A DNA stretch of 64,000 nucleotides from Ophiosphaerella korrae (GCA_028456385.1 JALNQF010000050.1:124001-188000), one strand, 5' to 3'; counted from the first letter of the stretch, positions 23,781 through 35,800 are shown. Numbers and translations are program-made. The notes: generated from the letters alone by a model not told the origin.

Positions 23781-24089
23781 TCAATCCAAAGTACACCGTC
23801 CGCTCCCCGAATGTTGCCAGTCTGGGATTGCATTGATTCGTCCCACGTTCATGATACTCCTATTGAACTCGACAGCACGTCTCTCAGAGTCGAAATCAAA
23901 GGCCGTGTCACCACCTTTTGCTGTCCTCACCCTCAATAAGCCTGGTGGCATGGGCAAATAGACGCAAGTTGGCCGGGCATTAGGAAGGGTACGGCCCTGC
24001 TTGCAAAGTGATTGAAATCTCGACGCCTCTTCAGGTCCTGAGAAAACGAGGACAGATTTGAGTGGACTGATAGATATGTATGCAGTCAT
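23781..24089 (-). CDS. possible small hypothetical protein
   Basis: An open frame of 102 residues starts from an ATG at 24089. The composition is protein-like, with a basic middle and GGDTAFDFDSERRAVEFNRS near the end. It has no signal peptide, membrane segment or known motif. An opposite-strand frame overlaps it. It could be a small orphan gene or chance. Confidence 0.25.
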   Translation of the reverse strand: MTAYISISPLKSVLVFSGPEEASRFQSLCKQGRTLPNARPTCVYLPMPPGLLRVRTAKGGDTAFDFDSERRAVEFNRSIMNVGRINAIPDWQHSGSGRCTLD

Positions 24090-25638
24090 AATCGTAGGGG
24101 GGGAGGAGGGGCCATAGTGATGGATTGCAGGATATGCGTGGGATCTCTAGACATCGGTTAGTTGAATACCAAGACGTAGACTTCGCTTATCATGCGAATT
24201 GTAGCTGGTAGTTCAAATGTCCTGGCTATTCTTCTTTGGGTGAGACAAACTTATATAAGCTATTAGGTGGCTGGTCAGCTTTCAGCTTGCGGGGTAGCTG
24301 AGAGATCGCTCCGCTGAGGTGAGACCGATAAGTAGTGGATGCCTGGGATATAGCGCGGCTGAAATCAAGCATCGAGTGGCTCAGGAACCTGTTCTTGTGT
24401 GCTGATATATGTGTTTCTCGATATAAATATATCTATAGATAGGGTTGTGGCTGTTCGAATTAGGTGATTATAGCCAACGACGACCTCGGAAAGCCCGCTC
24501 GCGGCTGAGGTTCCTTACTTGTGGGGCTGGAGCACACAAACATCCGAAGTTGCACATGTGTAAGCAAAGAAACTTTGGCTGTAGATTATAGCGTCATGCC
24601 CACTAAGACCGTAGGGTGTGGTACCAGCCGCTCATGCAGATGGAGTAAAAGCGGTGAGTCCATAAGACCGCAATTCATCACACGCTAGTCCGAATCAAGT
24701 GACCAGCTCATTCATCGACGACCTCTAGTAAAGAGAAAATGTAAGAAAATGGCTGTTTTTATGTTAATGCTAGATATATGTAACAGATAATGTACTGCTA
24801 GAGGATTGATTTGGGAATCTTGGACACTCAGTCATGCTTGTATCTGCCCCAGAAAAAGCTTCTCCCTAGCGCGCGTACCAAGGCATCGTCTAACCACTCC
24901 ATCGCAAGAAGTCAACATGGACTTACCGCTCCCAAATCGTATCGCCGTCTCCTATACAAAAAGATAACATTAGCGTCAATCGTCGGCGTCACCTTCTCCG
25001 CCCTGTCTTGTAGTGTCCAAAGCACTCTACTCAAATATCTTGGCATCAACCTCTCATCACGCTCGGAGGCCAGTAATCCGCATTCCACCTATATACACCA
25101 AGCCGGCGAGTCGAATTAGCATAGCTGCACAACGTAGAACGAAGGCCTGTATTTGACACTTGCTGACATTCTTAACACCATATACAAAAAAACTGTATAT
25201 TGCAGCCCCAGCAATTGCCCACAATGTGCAACGGCTTTGTTAACGCAACAAGGATAGTTTCGGAATTTTGATGCGGGGTCTAGTCGGTATCTATGAATTC
25301 TTTAATATTACCTTGATGCATTATGAAATAATAACTCCCAATTCGATGGATTGGTTCACGTGGAAAGTAATTCACCGTCACAAATGTTTCGAGGCCCTGG
25401 AACAAGCCAAAATGGGTACAGTATATACAATGTATCTAAGGGACTAGAGACACGAGCAGTTTATCCCTAGTTATGCCCAGAGAAGACTCTGCTGTATCTC
25501 AAGGATTGCAAGCCCTTATAACGTTCCTCCAATATATACAATCCTCCCTAGAATCAGCTTGGCTACACTCCCAGCAAGCTATAGTCAGTCCTGTTGTCTT
25601 GCTGCGTTACCATAGCCCCAACCGCCAGGCGCAGGAAG
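24090..25638. other. AT-rich intergenic region
   Basis: No gene is supported. Runs such as TATAAATATATCTATAGATA near 24420 show the AT-rich character. Short plus-strand frames at 24811-25119 and 25473-25658 lack domains and good start contexts. Confidence 0.5.
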
Positions 25639-25934
25639 CTAAGAGCAGAAAGCGATGAGGCAGCTGATGGTGCAAGCAAAGGGCGGAGCGAGCGGGCTGC
25701 AGTGAGAAGCACAGGTTTGGTATCGATCAGGGTGCTTGCAAGCCTTCGCTCGAGCGTCTGTTTGGAGACCACCGTTAGTCGAACCGCTGGATTGCAGGAA
25801 TGTTGTGCGCACAATGGAAAAGGTAACAAGGAGGTTGACGTACCGAGATCCATGGCGGTTTTCTCCAAAGGAGAGGTTGTAGGGGCTGCAATTGCCGTAA
25901 TAGCGAGGGCGGCGATGATGGGAGTGAAACGCAT
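25639..25934 (-). CDS. small secreted cysteine-rich protein (effector-like)
   Basis: This is a predicted 69-residue peptide in two exons: 25934-25844 and 25757-25639. They are separated by an 86-bp intron with GTACGT..CAG ends that restores one frame across Asp31. Residues 1-17 (MRFTPIIAALAITAIAA) are a clear signal peptide with an Ala-X-Ala-like cleavage site. The mature part has six cysteines spaced C-x8-C-x3-C-x8-C-x3-C-x4-C, all in the second exon. An even number of Cys suggests three disulfides. Small size, secretion and Cys content are typical of fungal effectors or antimicrobial peptides. I cannot assign a family. It has its own TATA box. The alternative unspliced reading continues with few Cys and looks less natural. 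Confidence 0.65.
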
Positions 25935-26052
25935 AGTGGCTGTAGGTGGATGATGATCTTTTTAGGGAATTCTGTGCTTGGTTCTTGTAGCTTGATGGGA
26001 GAGTATGAGTTGCTTGGTGATCGAAGGGAATTGTACACGACACAAGGCGACC

Positions 26053-26059
26053 TTATATA
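26053..26059 (-). promoter_or_regulatory. TATA box of the secreted peptide gene
   Basis: On the minus strand TATATAAGG starts about 120 bp before the ATG at 25934, a normal spacing for a strong fungal promoter. Confidence 0.5.
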
Positions 26060-28755
26060 CATTTCAAGGTCGATGCAAATGCAGTCTCTCCGTAAGAGAT
26101 GCCTAGGTTTCGAAACATGGGCCGAATAGCTACACGAGCGGTTGTAAAACAGAGTCCGACCTCCTCTCTCATTGGCTCCAAAAGTAAGACTTGAAGTATA
26201 CGCGAGACTGTTGTCTCGCTGCTTGGTGCGAAATTCAACATTTGCGTGGACGATTAGGTGGTTAGTATTGGGGATCTAATATATGCTGGACGCCGTGGCC
26301 CCCTACTTGACTCCATTGAGTAGAAATACTGCATCATGTTCTACTACGAAACGAATTTGGCCTGCCTGAAAAAGCAGGCCGCCCACCAAATACGACACTT
26401 CCAAACCCCTCTGCGCTAGGAAAATATCAATGCGATCCCTGCCTGTATACGAAATGAACAAAGTTTTGCTTGGTCTTCCGGGGGATCGGCGCTCTGTCTT
26501 GGAAAACCTGCTTAAGCATTCTTAGCTCTTATCCATGACGCAACTAACCCTTTATTGACTGCGGCACGGTAACGTACTTTGTACGGTGAATCAGCTTTGA
26601 GTCCAGACTATGGTCATACTCCTTGAAAGCTACCTCTCAATTTACACTTGTAGTTAAGGGAGAAATCTGCCACCGCTCTGCAGGGGAGGATAGATTCTGT
26701 TTTGGATTGATCTACTGTGGACTTTTGACGCCACAGTCTAGTTACTGAAGCATTTTATAGGATCCAAGACAAAGGCGATCTTAGCTTGAGTCTTTGTAGA
26801 CGATACGAAGTCTCGAGAAAGTGGAGATGTAAGAAAACGCCCTCATGTAGCGAATGTTTTACCATATTTCCGCATGAAACTGCTCGGATAAGGATCCATA
26901 CAGAGTGACAGTGAGTTCTCTCGGATGCTGTGAGGAGTAGTGTCGTTAGCGCTTACCTTGAGAAATTTTGGTCCAGTTCTATTGTAAAGCCATGATACGG
27001 AACGATAGAGCAGGCGGATTGAGATAGCTGCAATCTTGTTCCTTCACATATGGGTAAATTTGACTAGGTCGTAGTAGTAGAAGAGGAGCTAGATAGTAGC
27101 AGTTGCAAAGCGATTAGACCAAAAGTCCAGAAATTAAAAGAAAAGACTTCCCCGTCTACAATGAAAGTGAGAATTCGCGCAGTCGCACGCCATGACCATG
27201 TCTCAAATCGCCTCCTTTAGGAAAGCACTATTCAGGCCACCCACTTGACCATGCTTCGTTCACACCCATTGGCGGCAATCAAAATCCACCCTGTAAACCT
27301 TCTTCTAAGAACGACGTATCGAGGACTGGGATTGATTGGTGGCTTAGTCAGACCACCTCTTCTTGTTTCTTTCCTAAACAATGTTCCTCATGTCAATGTT
27401 TCATTCGATTGGTTCACAATTGCGGTTCAAGTTCTACTACCATGCAAAAGTAACGCCGAAGAAGTCAGGTTATTGAAAGACCGGAGTGAACAACTAGAGT
27501 TGGCATGAGTTCTTGCAAGCCACTGCACAGTTCGTAACTGTAGCAGCGCACCTGTAGGATACGAGCTCTGGAACTTGGCCGCTGGCAGTCAGGAAAGAGC
27601 GTTGCGCGGGGTTTTTTTTCCCACTATCCTTTCAGTGTCATTCCGGAATACAAGCGCTTTTCAATTCCGTGCTCCTTTTTCCAATCTTCAAGGCAGAAAA
27701 CCGCTATATTCTATTAATCTGGCCATTCCCTCCTCTTTTACATCTCCTTCTACAACAAAGACCCCATCTTACTCCGTCTTACAGTACTTGCTCGATAAAC
27801 CACTTGAATCATGCGATGCAGCGCGCAAACGGTTTGGAATCACTCCGGAGCATTTTCAGCTAGGGCGACTATACCAACTTGCCTGTTCTTGAACAACACA
27901 TACATCCGTTTAAGGGATGCAGCTTTTCAGACCGCCGTGCCTATGTAATACGGCTCAGGTGCTCAATAGGGGAGGCAGCGCGAGTGCAGCACGTATGTCG
28001 TCGGCAAATAGGTGGATAACTAGACAACTTGCTACGCCCCATCTCTAGGCGACAAGAACACATTTTACCATGTAAACGGCCTTTGGATAGGTCTCTGCAC
28101 TTCCTACAGGCAGTAACAGCCAAATCGGCGTGGACTCCAAAGGGCAAGTGTGCAGCATTGGCGCTCAATTGGTCCACCTAATAGATTCCAAATACACTTC
28201 CACCATTTCTGTATTTGTTAGCAATTGACAGGTGGCTCACCTGACAGACTGCCACACCTCACGTGCCCATAGCCCGAGTATGCATGTCTCACACGTGCGT
28301 GCCCTTGTCCGCCGAGCCTAAATTAGAAAGCTTGTTGGGTTTAGATTGAAAAGCTTATTGGGTTTCAGGAACCAACATGCCAAGAGGTATCTTGCGTGGC
28401 TCTTACATGCCTTACGTCGCCGAGAAGTAGAGCAAGGCTGGTGCTTTTTTTTTTTTTTTTTTTTTTTTTTTGCAATTCACTTTCTGCTTTCGGTTGCTTG
28501 GTGTGTCTTCGTTCTAAGTAGCATAAGGCCACTCGTGCTGCTGGGGCAGTTAGACAGTATGACTAAGTAGGCCAGGGACTGTCTAGGTATCTATCACGTT
28601 AGTGCTGGTATTACACCTTGCACTTTAGCAATTAGGCTTTGATCAAATTCCGTAGCCCAAAACGCGTGGCTTCTATTACAGATCCGGCTCGTACCAGACT
28701 ATCCTACGTGAACAGATCCACCGTCACGAATACGCATTGAAAAAGGCACCCCCTC
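26060..28755. other. AT-rich region without genes
   Basis: 2.7 kb with no recognisable coding region. It contains short spurious frames near 27245-27890 and a poly-T run at about 28447-28471. Confidence 0.55.
28447..28471. repeat. poly-T tract
   Basis: About 25 consecutive T bases. It could be the A-tail of a retroposed sequence on the minus strand, but no adjacent retroelement body is recognised. Confidence 0.6.
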
Positions 28756-29583
28756 CTAATAAACCCACCACCTCTCCCGCAAAACCCCATGCAACCGCCC
28801 AAACACGCCCCCATACCACCCACTAAACGCCTCCCACTCCTCCACCGGCATCGCCACCGCCAACATATTCAGCCACCCACCCACCACCAAATCCGCATAC
28901 GTCGCTTTCCCGCCCTCCAAAAACGGGCCATCATGCACAGCGAAGAGCTCCGCCAGCGTCCCCAGCGCATCACGGAACGCAGCAAGCATGCGCGCGCGCA
29001 CCTCGCCCTGGATGCGCAGATCGTCCCACGAGCCCAAGTGCGCGCGCCGCACAAACAGCGCTTTCACCTCGTCTGCTGTCGCAGGGTTGAACGGCAGGAA
29101 CTGCGCGAAGGGCGCGACGTGCGCGGAAAACGTCGCGTCGACGTGGAGGTTGAAGCGCGCGTAGTCGGCATGCTCGCTGCCCTCGTTGGTGGTAATCGGG
29201 GCGAAGAAGACCGTGTCTTGGGCCGGGCTCACGTATTCTAGTCCCGTCCTCGTCGACTCTTTGGGAAACAGGGTGCCGCCGTGGTGGGGGAAGGCGGCGT
29301 CGAGGTATGTTGCGATGGCGAAGGAGTCGCCGAGGATGGCGCCGGTGTGTGTGCGGAGCATGGGGAGGGTGTAGAAGGGGGAGCCGTCATCGAGAAAGCG
29401 GGTGGGCGGGCATGATAGGGATTGCCGGGTTTGTGGGATATCGGGGATGTCGATCCAGGTGGTGGTGAAGGGGATGGATTTGAAGGAGAGGGCGAGGCGG
29501 GATTTGGAGGGGTTGGGGGCGTAGGAGTGGGGGAGCGGGGAGGAGATGTCGTAGAGGGTGAGGGGGGTGAGGGGAGGGGACAT
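28756..29583 (-). CDS. glutathione S-transferase, etherase (LigE/GTE)-like
   Basis: This single-exon gene encodes 275 residues. The N-terminal thioredoxin fold (about 8-100) has LTLYDISSP, the LALSFKSIPFTTTWIDIPDI segment and a GDSFAIATYLDAAFP motif. That motif corresponds to the glutathione gamma-glutamyl binding SxAIxxYL of GSTs. The C-terminal helical domain runs to the end (DLVVGGWLNMLAV, then WYGGVFGRLHGVL). The pattern with WIDIPDI and a long loop before the cis-Pro (TLPML) resembles fungal and bacterial etherase-type GSTs. Those conjugate or cleave aromatic ethers and other xenobiotics in the cytosol. The catalytic residue is probably Ser in the first loop, but I cannot fix which. GC-rich, intact, ATG at 29583. 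Substrate is unknown. Confidence 0.85.
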   Translation of the reverse strand: MSPPLTPLTLYDISSPLPHSYAPNPSKSRLALSFKSIPFTTTWIDIPDIPQTRQSLSCPPTRFLDDGSPFYTLPMLRTHTGAILGDSFAIATYLDAAFPHHGGTLFPKESTRTGLEYVSPAQDTVFFAPITTNEGSEHADYARFNLHVDATFSAHVAPFAQFLPFNPATADEVKALFVRRAHLGSWDDLRIQGEVRARMLAAFRDALGTLAELFAVHDGPFLEGGKATYADLVVGGWLNMLAVAMPVEEWEAFSGWYGGVFGRLHGVLRERWWVY

Positions 29584-32146
29584 TTTGGGGGAATTGGGTT
29601 TTGAGGTTGGGTTTAGGGGAGGAGTGATGGAGGAGGGGGTTATAGGGTTGTGGGGTTGGAAGGTTACGAGTGTGCTCCGCTATCGAGATACGAGGCTGAA
29701 GAGAACTGGGCAAGAACAATGGCTTCGATGCTGATAACACGGTTTGTAGGTGATGTACTTATAACTTTTGAAATTGTCGCACAGTGCTAGCACACTGCAC
29801 CGTTCATCAAATTTTAGTGCAGCTATTTTTCCTTACATACCAACTATCATCTCGCGCAGGTACACATCCAATCCAAACAGGCAGTCACCACATCGGATCT
29901 CACAATCCGTACACCAAGAAGACGAAAAGCGCTCCACCAGAAGAAGTGTCGTCACCCCTGCGCACGTGACTCACAATGATGCATCCTCCAACACGACCCC
30001 GCCCATCCAATTAGTGTACAGCCCTTGCCTAATTGACACACCCCAAACAGCCCAAAGCAGATTAGTCCCCCTACCAGCCAGCCATCATAATGACCCTCAT
30101 CGACTCATCCTCAACCGTTATCCGCCCTCATTACTAAGCTTACCACCCCGCCAACGGACCCCGATCAACTAATCCAGGAAGGGCGCTTGGGTAATCCAGA
30201 CCAATTCATCATCCAGATCAGCTACCTAGCCCAGACAATGGATCCCCGGGCCCAGGACCGATTTCCCAGTTTCACTACCCGTGGCAGTGGCAAATGCGCG
30301 TAAAATGGCGCGCCGTGCCGAGGTGCGGCGACGGGTGTCCCTGATGGGCAGGTACGCCGGGCCGATTGGAGCCGGGGGGGGGGGACAAAGGGCAGAGGGC
30401 AGAACCTAGGCACAGGCGCAGATGGGGATGGAGGTGTGTGGAAAAGTAGGGGGGGGCATTGTGTCGGATGGAACAGGACGAAACAGGGTTGTGGGATGTG
30501 GGAGGATGTGGTGTGGTGAGGTGAGGTTGGGTGTGACGTAAGTCGGTGAAGGGTGTGGGGTGGGTCGAATGAGGGATTGCTCTTGTCCAGAACGGAGATA
30601 GGATGCAAGATGGCGAGATGGCGAGATGGCGAGAATGGCATTTCGTATGCTGGCCTCGAGACCGGTCAGCCCACATAAACACACTTGCACGTCTTTTCAA
30701 GGCTGCCAGCGTCCTCCTGCGCAGCCCCGTGGATTAATGGCTATCCAGCGAATTAGAGCGGCATGGGTGTTGTGTTTAATCCAACAGGGCGGACACAGCT
30801 GTGACACGTCACAGCGAAGCAACTCTAGAACGGCGAGCAGACTCGAGGCGGGAGTCTCTGCTCCAGCCTTTCGCAGCGTGCCCTAAGTGAGGCGAGATGC
30901 AATTGTGGAGGAGCAGGCAGTGCCTGCGACCTCCTTCAACGCTCAGCCGAACCTGTTCGTGGTGTGCCATGTACAATGACACAACGGCATGCGCACCCCC
31001 GTCATATCGCCAGCCTGACGACTCCAAGAGAATGCAATCGCTTACCTAGATCATAGATCGTAGAAAGAGTAGTCAGTGGTGTTGCTGGCTCAATGCTCGC
31101 TGACCACGTTTCTGCCACGCCCCGCTTCCCCGCGTGCGCTTAGTTATCGCTGTCGGCCAACGAAGGCGGATTTCGGGACGGCCCTGAATGGTGTGTCAGC
31201 CTGCTGCCGGCGCGGTGAAGGAGAACATGGATGGGTACATATTAAGAGACTGTCAGACGAACAGGCGGTGCATGGATGGCAGGAAGAGGGGCAACGCGAC
31301 GCGCGACAGAGGGCACCGTGACAGACAGTAGTCCATGTACCGATCGTCACAAGCACATCGGACGACTCGTGGGTCGCTTTTCTGGATGCCTATCACTGGG
31401 TGAAGCGGCGAGATGATTGGACGTGTGTTTCATAGGCGCCCATGCCGACACCCTTATGCAGGCTGCGTCAACACCAGATGGGCTGGGGGGGTCGACCTGT
31501 CGGCCACTAAGCCTGGGCGATGCACCAGAGGCGCCCTGACAGCCTGCTGATGGGCCAAAACGGGCATCAAATCAAAGCGAGGGCTGACTCTGGGTGATGC
31601 AGGATTTGATTAAGTGCAGTGCCTGTCCCTTTGTTGCACGCATGTTATTTCGAGCCCATTGTCTTTCTATTCTCTGTTGCTGTTGTTATTTGTGATCCGG
31701 AAGGACATTGCCGGGCATATGAAACGCTGCGAGTGACGTCGCATTGCCAGACCGCTCCTCTCCGAGAGGACGACGACTACACGATTAGACGACACAGCCT
31801 CAGCAGATTGGTAACCATCGCGGACAAACTCTGCTCTCCTTTTCTTTTTTTTTTTTGCTCCTTTCCTGTTCTTGCCACGACCTTCGCCGGCTTTCTGTCG
31901 ATCCAGGAACACGTCGCTTAGGTCAGCGCCGTTGGGCCCACGCAGCCAACCAACCTGCCTTTAGTCACGCCTCCCCTTCCACCACCATACATCTCATTCC
32001 ATCCGCCCATCCGCACCATTGACTGGCTGCAAGCATAGTATATAGCAGCACACACCGCACACGCCAACACACACACAACCACAACCACACACAGACACGC
32101 ACAGACACGCACATCCCCCAACATCGCCCAACATCTCAGACACAGC
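29584..32146. other. long intergenic region
   Basis: 2.5 kb between the GST and J-domain genes. Overlapping low-complexity frames on the minus strand (about 30222-30700) are Pro/Ser/His-rich shadows of G/T-rich DNA. A C/A-rich leader with (CA)n at 32050-32100 sits just before the next ATG and is likely its 5' UTR. No gene is supported. Confidence 0.5.
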
Positions 32147-33871
32147 ATGGACGATCCCCTTCCCGACCACTACCGCGCCCTGGGCGTCGACCCCAAAGTC
32201 GAGGTGTCGGCCATCAAAGCCGCCCACCGCAAGCTGGTCCTCACGTGCCACCCAGACAAGGTCAAGTGCACCGACCCGGAGCTCAAGCAGCAAAAACAAG
32301 AAGAATTCCACCGCATCCAGCAGGCGTACGAGGTGCTCAGCGACGAAAAGGAGCGCGGCAAGTACGACGCCGAGGTGACGCTGGCCGCGCTGCGGAAGGC
32401 CAAGCTGGCTTCTTCGTCGTCGAGCAGCCGCGACAAGGCCACACGCTTCGCCACTAGCGCTGCGCCCTCGTCGTACAACACCACCGAGTACAGGCCGTCG
32501 GGCAGCTACGACGACGACCAGTACCACGACGACCGTGACCGCGACCGCGCACGCGGCGGCGGTGCGCGCAAGCACGACTCGTCGTCGTCGCGCGCGAGGT
32601 ACGACACGTACGACGCATATCCCAAGCCGGGCTCCTCGCCACGCGCCGAGAAGGACGCCCAGCGCAGCGCCAAAGCGTCGGCCGAGCGCGCACGCGCCGA
32701 GCGCACCAAGACGCGCGACAAGGAGGAGCGCCGCGAACGCAGCGAGCGGAGCCGGTTCGCCGCCCACCACGAGAGCGAGTCGTCCACAGACGAGAAGGCG
32801 CGCCACGAAGCAGGCTACAAGCGCCGCAGCCAGGAAGAAGAGCTGCGGCAAGCAGCCGACGCACGGCGCAGAGAAGAGCGCCGCTCCTACGACGAAGATG
32901 GCTACACAGCAGACCACCGCGCCCGCAAACTCAGCTCCCAGGAGGAACAGGCCCGCCTCTACCAGCACCAACACAAGTCGCGCACCCAGGCCGACCCAGA
33001 GCCCCGCGCCTCGCCCCCCCGCGCCTCCTCGCGCGACTACTACGCCGACAGCCCCCGCTCCTCGCGCCGCGACTCCCGCCCCGAAAACGTGCGCCGCTCC
33101 TCTGCACAGCCCAAAGATCGCAGAGGCTCCTCGGGCCGTGAGCGTGAGCGTGAGCGTGAGCGTGAGCGCGACCGCGCCATCCCTCAGATTGTCGACTGGA
33201 ACAGGGAAGAGCGCCGCCCGCTCCCAACGCTCAAGCAGTACAATTCGTCGCCCGCCACCATCGAAGTCACCCGCTCTACGCCCCAGCGCACCTACAGCGC
33301 CGATGTGCACCGCTCGGCGTCGCCCCCGCCGTTTGCCCGCGCCAACACCATGCCGGCACAACACGTGTCACGAAGCAAGCCCGTGTCGCGCCCGCCGACC
33401 CTGCACGAAATGGCCCCGGAAACGCCCGGCTTCCCGTCTATACCGGTGCCCAAGAGAACCGTCTATCACTACCCCACGGCAGACTTGCACCCCCACCAAC
33501 CTGCCCACCCCGCACACCAACCCCTCCCCACCCACCATACCATCCTCCGCGAACCCGGCCGCCGCCACCGCTCCCCCTCGCCAATGTCCCGCCCCCCAAT
33601 GGGCGCTAATCGCCCCGCGGAAAAGGGGCGCACTAGCCGCAACGTCTCGCCGCGTCCGTACGCTGAGATTCCGGGCCCAACCTATGTGCGCCCCGGCGTT
33701 GTGCGCCAAGGGAGCTACACCACCGGCATGGGAGCCGACGTGCAGTATGCAAAAACATATCGCATGGAGGATGTTAATTTTTCAAGGGACAGGGATAGTG
33801 CAAGGGAGCGTGAGCGTGAGCGCGAGTTTGTAAAGCCGGGCTTGAGGCGGAATATGACGGTTGCGCATTAA
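32147..33871 (+). CDS. J-domain (DnaJ/Hsp40-like) protein with disordered tail
   Basis: This single-exon gene encodes 574 residues. Residues 6-76 form a J domain: HYRALGVDPKVEVSAIKAAHRK, the HPDK motif at residues 35-38 that stimulates Hsp70 ATPase, and FHRIQQAYEVLSDEKERGKYD. The rest is disordered. It starts Ser-rich, then becomes strongly charged (Arg/Glu/Ser, many RR and ER pairs). Later it is Pro/His-rich. No Gly/Phe or zinc-finger region exists, so it is a class C J-protein, probably a specialised Hsp70 partner. A GAGCGT hexamer repeat near 33139-33170 encodes an Arg-Glu dipeptide run, repeated briefly near the 3' end (33809-33830). GC content is very high. A nuclear or RNA-related role is only suggested by the charged tail. 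Confidence 0.88.
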   Translation: MDDPLPDHYRALGVDPKVEVSAIKAAHRKLVLTCHPDKVKCTDPELKQQKQEEFHRIQQAYEVLSDEKERGKYDAEVTLAALRKAKLASSSSSSRDKATRFATSAAPSSYNTTEYRPSGSYDDDQYHDDRDRDRARGGGARKHDSSSSRARYDTYDAYPKPGSSPRAEKDAQRSAKASAERARAERTKTRDKEERRERSERSRFAAHHESESSTDEKARHEAGYKRRSQEEELRQAADARRREERRSYDEDGYTADHRARKLSSQEEQARLYQHQHKSRTQADPEPRASPPRASSRDYYADSPRSSRRDSRPENVRRSSAQPKDRRGSSGRERERERERERDRAIPQIVDWNREERRPLPTLKQYNSSPATIEVTRSTPQRTYSADVHRSASPPPFARANTMPAQHVSRSKPVSRPPTLHEMAPETPGFPSIPVPKRTVYHYPTADLHPHQPAHPAHQPLPTHHTILREPGRRHRSPSPMSRPPMGANRPAEKGRTSRNVSPRPYAEIPGPTYVRPGVVRQGSYTTGMGADVQYAKTYRMEDVNFSRDRDSAREREREREFVKPGLRRNMTVAH

Positions 33872-34196
33872 TTTTTATTTTTACTTATTTTTTGGAGCCA
33901 ATTGGAGTTTGGGGGTTGGGGAAGATAGGGGGGAGGGGGGATGGGGAGATGCTGGGCAAGCGCTGCTTTGCGTCGAGGGAGAGCTTTGGGTTTTTTGGGA
34001 GTGGCTGGCGTTGTGGACGGCGGGCGTGTGTGCGTGGGTGTACATTCGCTTTTTATTGCTTGGCGGGGGAGATACCTGGACGCGCCCGGAGTGGGCAAAT
34101 AGATATGATGTTATGACATGCATATTTAAAACGGTGTTTTTTTTGGCGGTGAAGTGAGTGAGGAGTCGTTATTTCTCATTTACTGGGTTTTGGGGC

Positions 34197-34301
34197 GGGA
34201 TTGAATGACATGGGATTAAATGGCATGGGATTGAATGGCATGGGATTAAATGGCATGGGATTACATGGCATGGGATTGAATGGCATGGGACTGAAGGGAT
34301 G
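34197..34301. repeat. 15-bp minisatellite, about 7 units
   Basis: Tandem copies of GGGATTRAATGGCAT run from 34197. Six near-perfect units are followed by one degenerate unit. Variation is mostly G/A at the seventh base. Confidence 0.9.
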
Positions 34302-35800
34302 GGGATAGACATGGCATAGATACAGGATATGGCATTTTCAAGGCTGGGGGCAGACTTTTGATATTACATCCACGGCATTGGATAACCTTCCCGCTTTGTC
34401 ATTATATTTTATCTAGACGATAATCAACCACACAGAACCGTTTTTTTTTTAAAAAAAAAATCCCCCCAGGGGTACAGACCGGCGGAAAGGAATCCAAGAT
34501 CCCTGGGCAGATTATCCAGTAGCGTAGTCTAATCATGAGATTCGTCACGGCCACTATGAGTTAGTATGGCACATCAGGTCCCCCACACTATTACAATTAC
34601 ACCGACTAGCGTAGTCTCTACCCACATCCAGCCAGCCGTGAGTTTATCGCCCACCAAACGCTACCACGTCTGCACCGCCCCTTCCTCACCACCGCACACG
34701 ACGCAATTTACTATCTGCCCACACACACAGCGCGAACACGGGGGCTGTGCAACGAGGAGGAAGCAAATTGGCCACGCGATTCCGCCCGGGGTTGGTATTT
34801 GCCGGGCTAAACAAGGCAGGGTGCGAGGCTGTGTGTGGGGCGCGAAGTTGCGTGTGTGTGTGTACGTGTGTGTGTGTGTTTATTTTTGCCGGGAAAGGAT
34901 CAGCAAAGGGGTTGTCGGCTTTGGAGGGACGGTGGTCAGCGAGGATTGACGCATGCGGATGTCGGGCCTGCGCAGGGAGGTGCTGGGGGCTGTGCGTGTG
35001 TGTTACCCGAGGGCGCGCAGCTACATGGAGTTTGGACGGGATTGGGTGTACGGACGTAACGGGATGTTGTGCGTCGGGTTGTGGGTGTTGAGAAGAGGTT
35101 GTTGTTGGTGTCGTTTGAGAAGTGTGAGGCGATTCCAAGATTGAATAAATGAGTGGCACAGCTGGCGCGAGATAGACTGGGCTCGTGGTATTTCAGGGAA
35201 AGCAATGCGCTAGGAAGCGTATCTGCCATTTTCGCCGCCGGTTCTCGAGACGTCAAGAATTACGCCCAAGAGCGGTTCGCATCGGGCCCATGGTGGAAAG
35301 GGAGTTCTTCTGGACCAGAGACCGCAGTGCCATGCTACAGACCATTTACACCTCGACCACGCAACTACACTTCAACAGCGTACTTACCACACCACAGGAA
35401 ACGCTCCAATCGCGTACCTCGAAGCTATTGGCAGGAGATAAATCAAGCGAATAAACCGTACACCAACCCCAACCCAACTCGACCCAGAAGCCCATGTGCC
35501 CCTGTTCCGGGAGTGCGACCCCACGCATCGTGCCAGAGGATGCAGACCTCGTTTCGCTCGGACTCTTGCATCCAGGCCTACACACCAGCTACATCTTTCT
35601 CGACGACGAGCATCGCATATCTTGCATCATCGACTAGCAAGGCGCGTGTACCACGCCGCTCTTCCTTGCACCCAGTCCGCCGAAGATCTTGGACTATAGG
35701 GTTGATATGCTGGTGAAGTTGCCTGGCGATTTCGCTTACGAGTGGGATGCAGCAGCTTCAGGGTGAAGCCTGTTTCACTAGCGACTTATCGGGGGAGGTT

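Noticed and set aside
24440..24470. GTTCGAAT as a tRNA B box
   Set aside because: The flanks do not form acceptor or T-arm stems and no A box lies at the right distance.
28789..29241. 150-residue frame opposite the GST
   Set aside because: Antisense shadow, His/Arg-rich; the GST frame explains the region.
30222..30700. Pro/His/Ser-rich overlapping minus-strand frames
   Set aside because: Three phases open at once in G/T-rich low-complexity DNA, so the openness is compositional.
31994..33364. 456-residue open frame antisense to the J-protein gene
   Set aside because: It is a shadow of the GC-rich sense gene: Val/Ala/Arg-rich low-complexity translation with no domain.
32535..33833. 432-residue plus-strand frame overlapping the J-protein gene
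   Set aside because: Thr/Pro/Arg-rich out-of-frame translation of the same GC-rich DNA; the sense frame has the J domain.
34441..34462. T10/A10 dyad as a possible terminator
   Set aside because: Bacterial-type termination does not apply here and no gene ends nearby on either strand.
35153..35716. 187-residue plus-strand frame
   Set aside because: No family signal, ends without context, and overlaps other frames of similar length.
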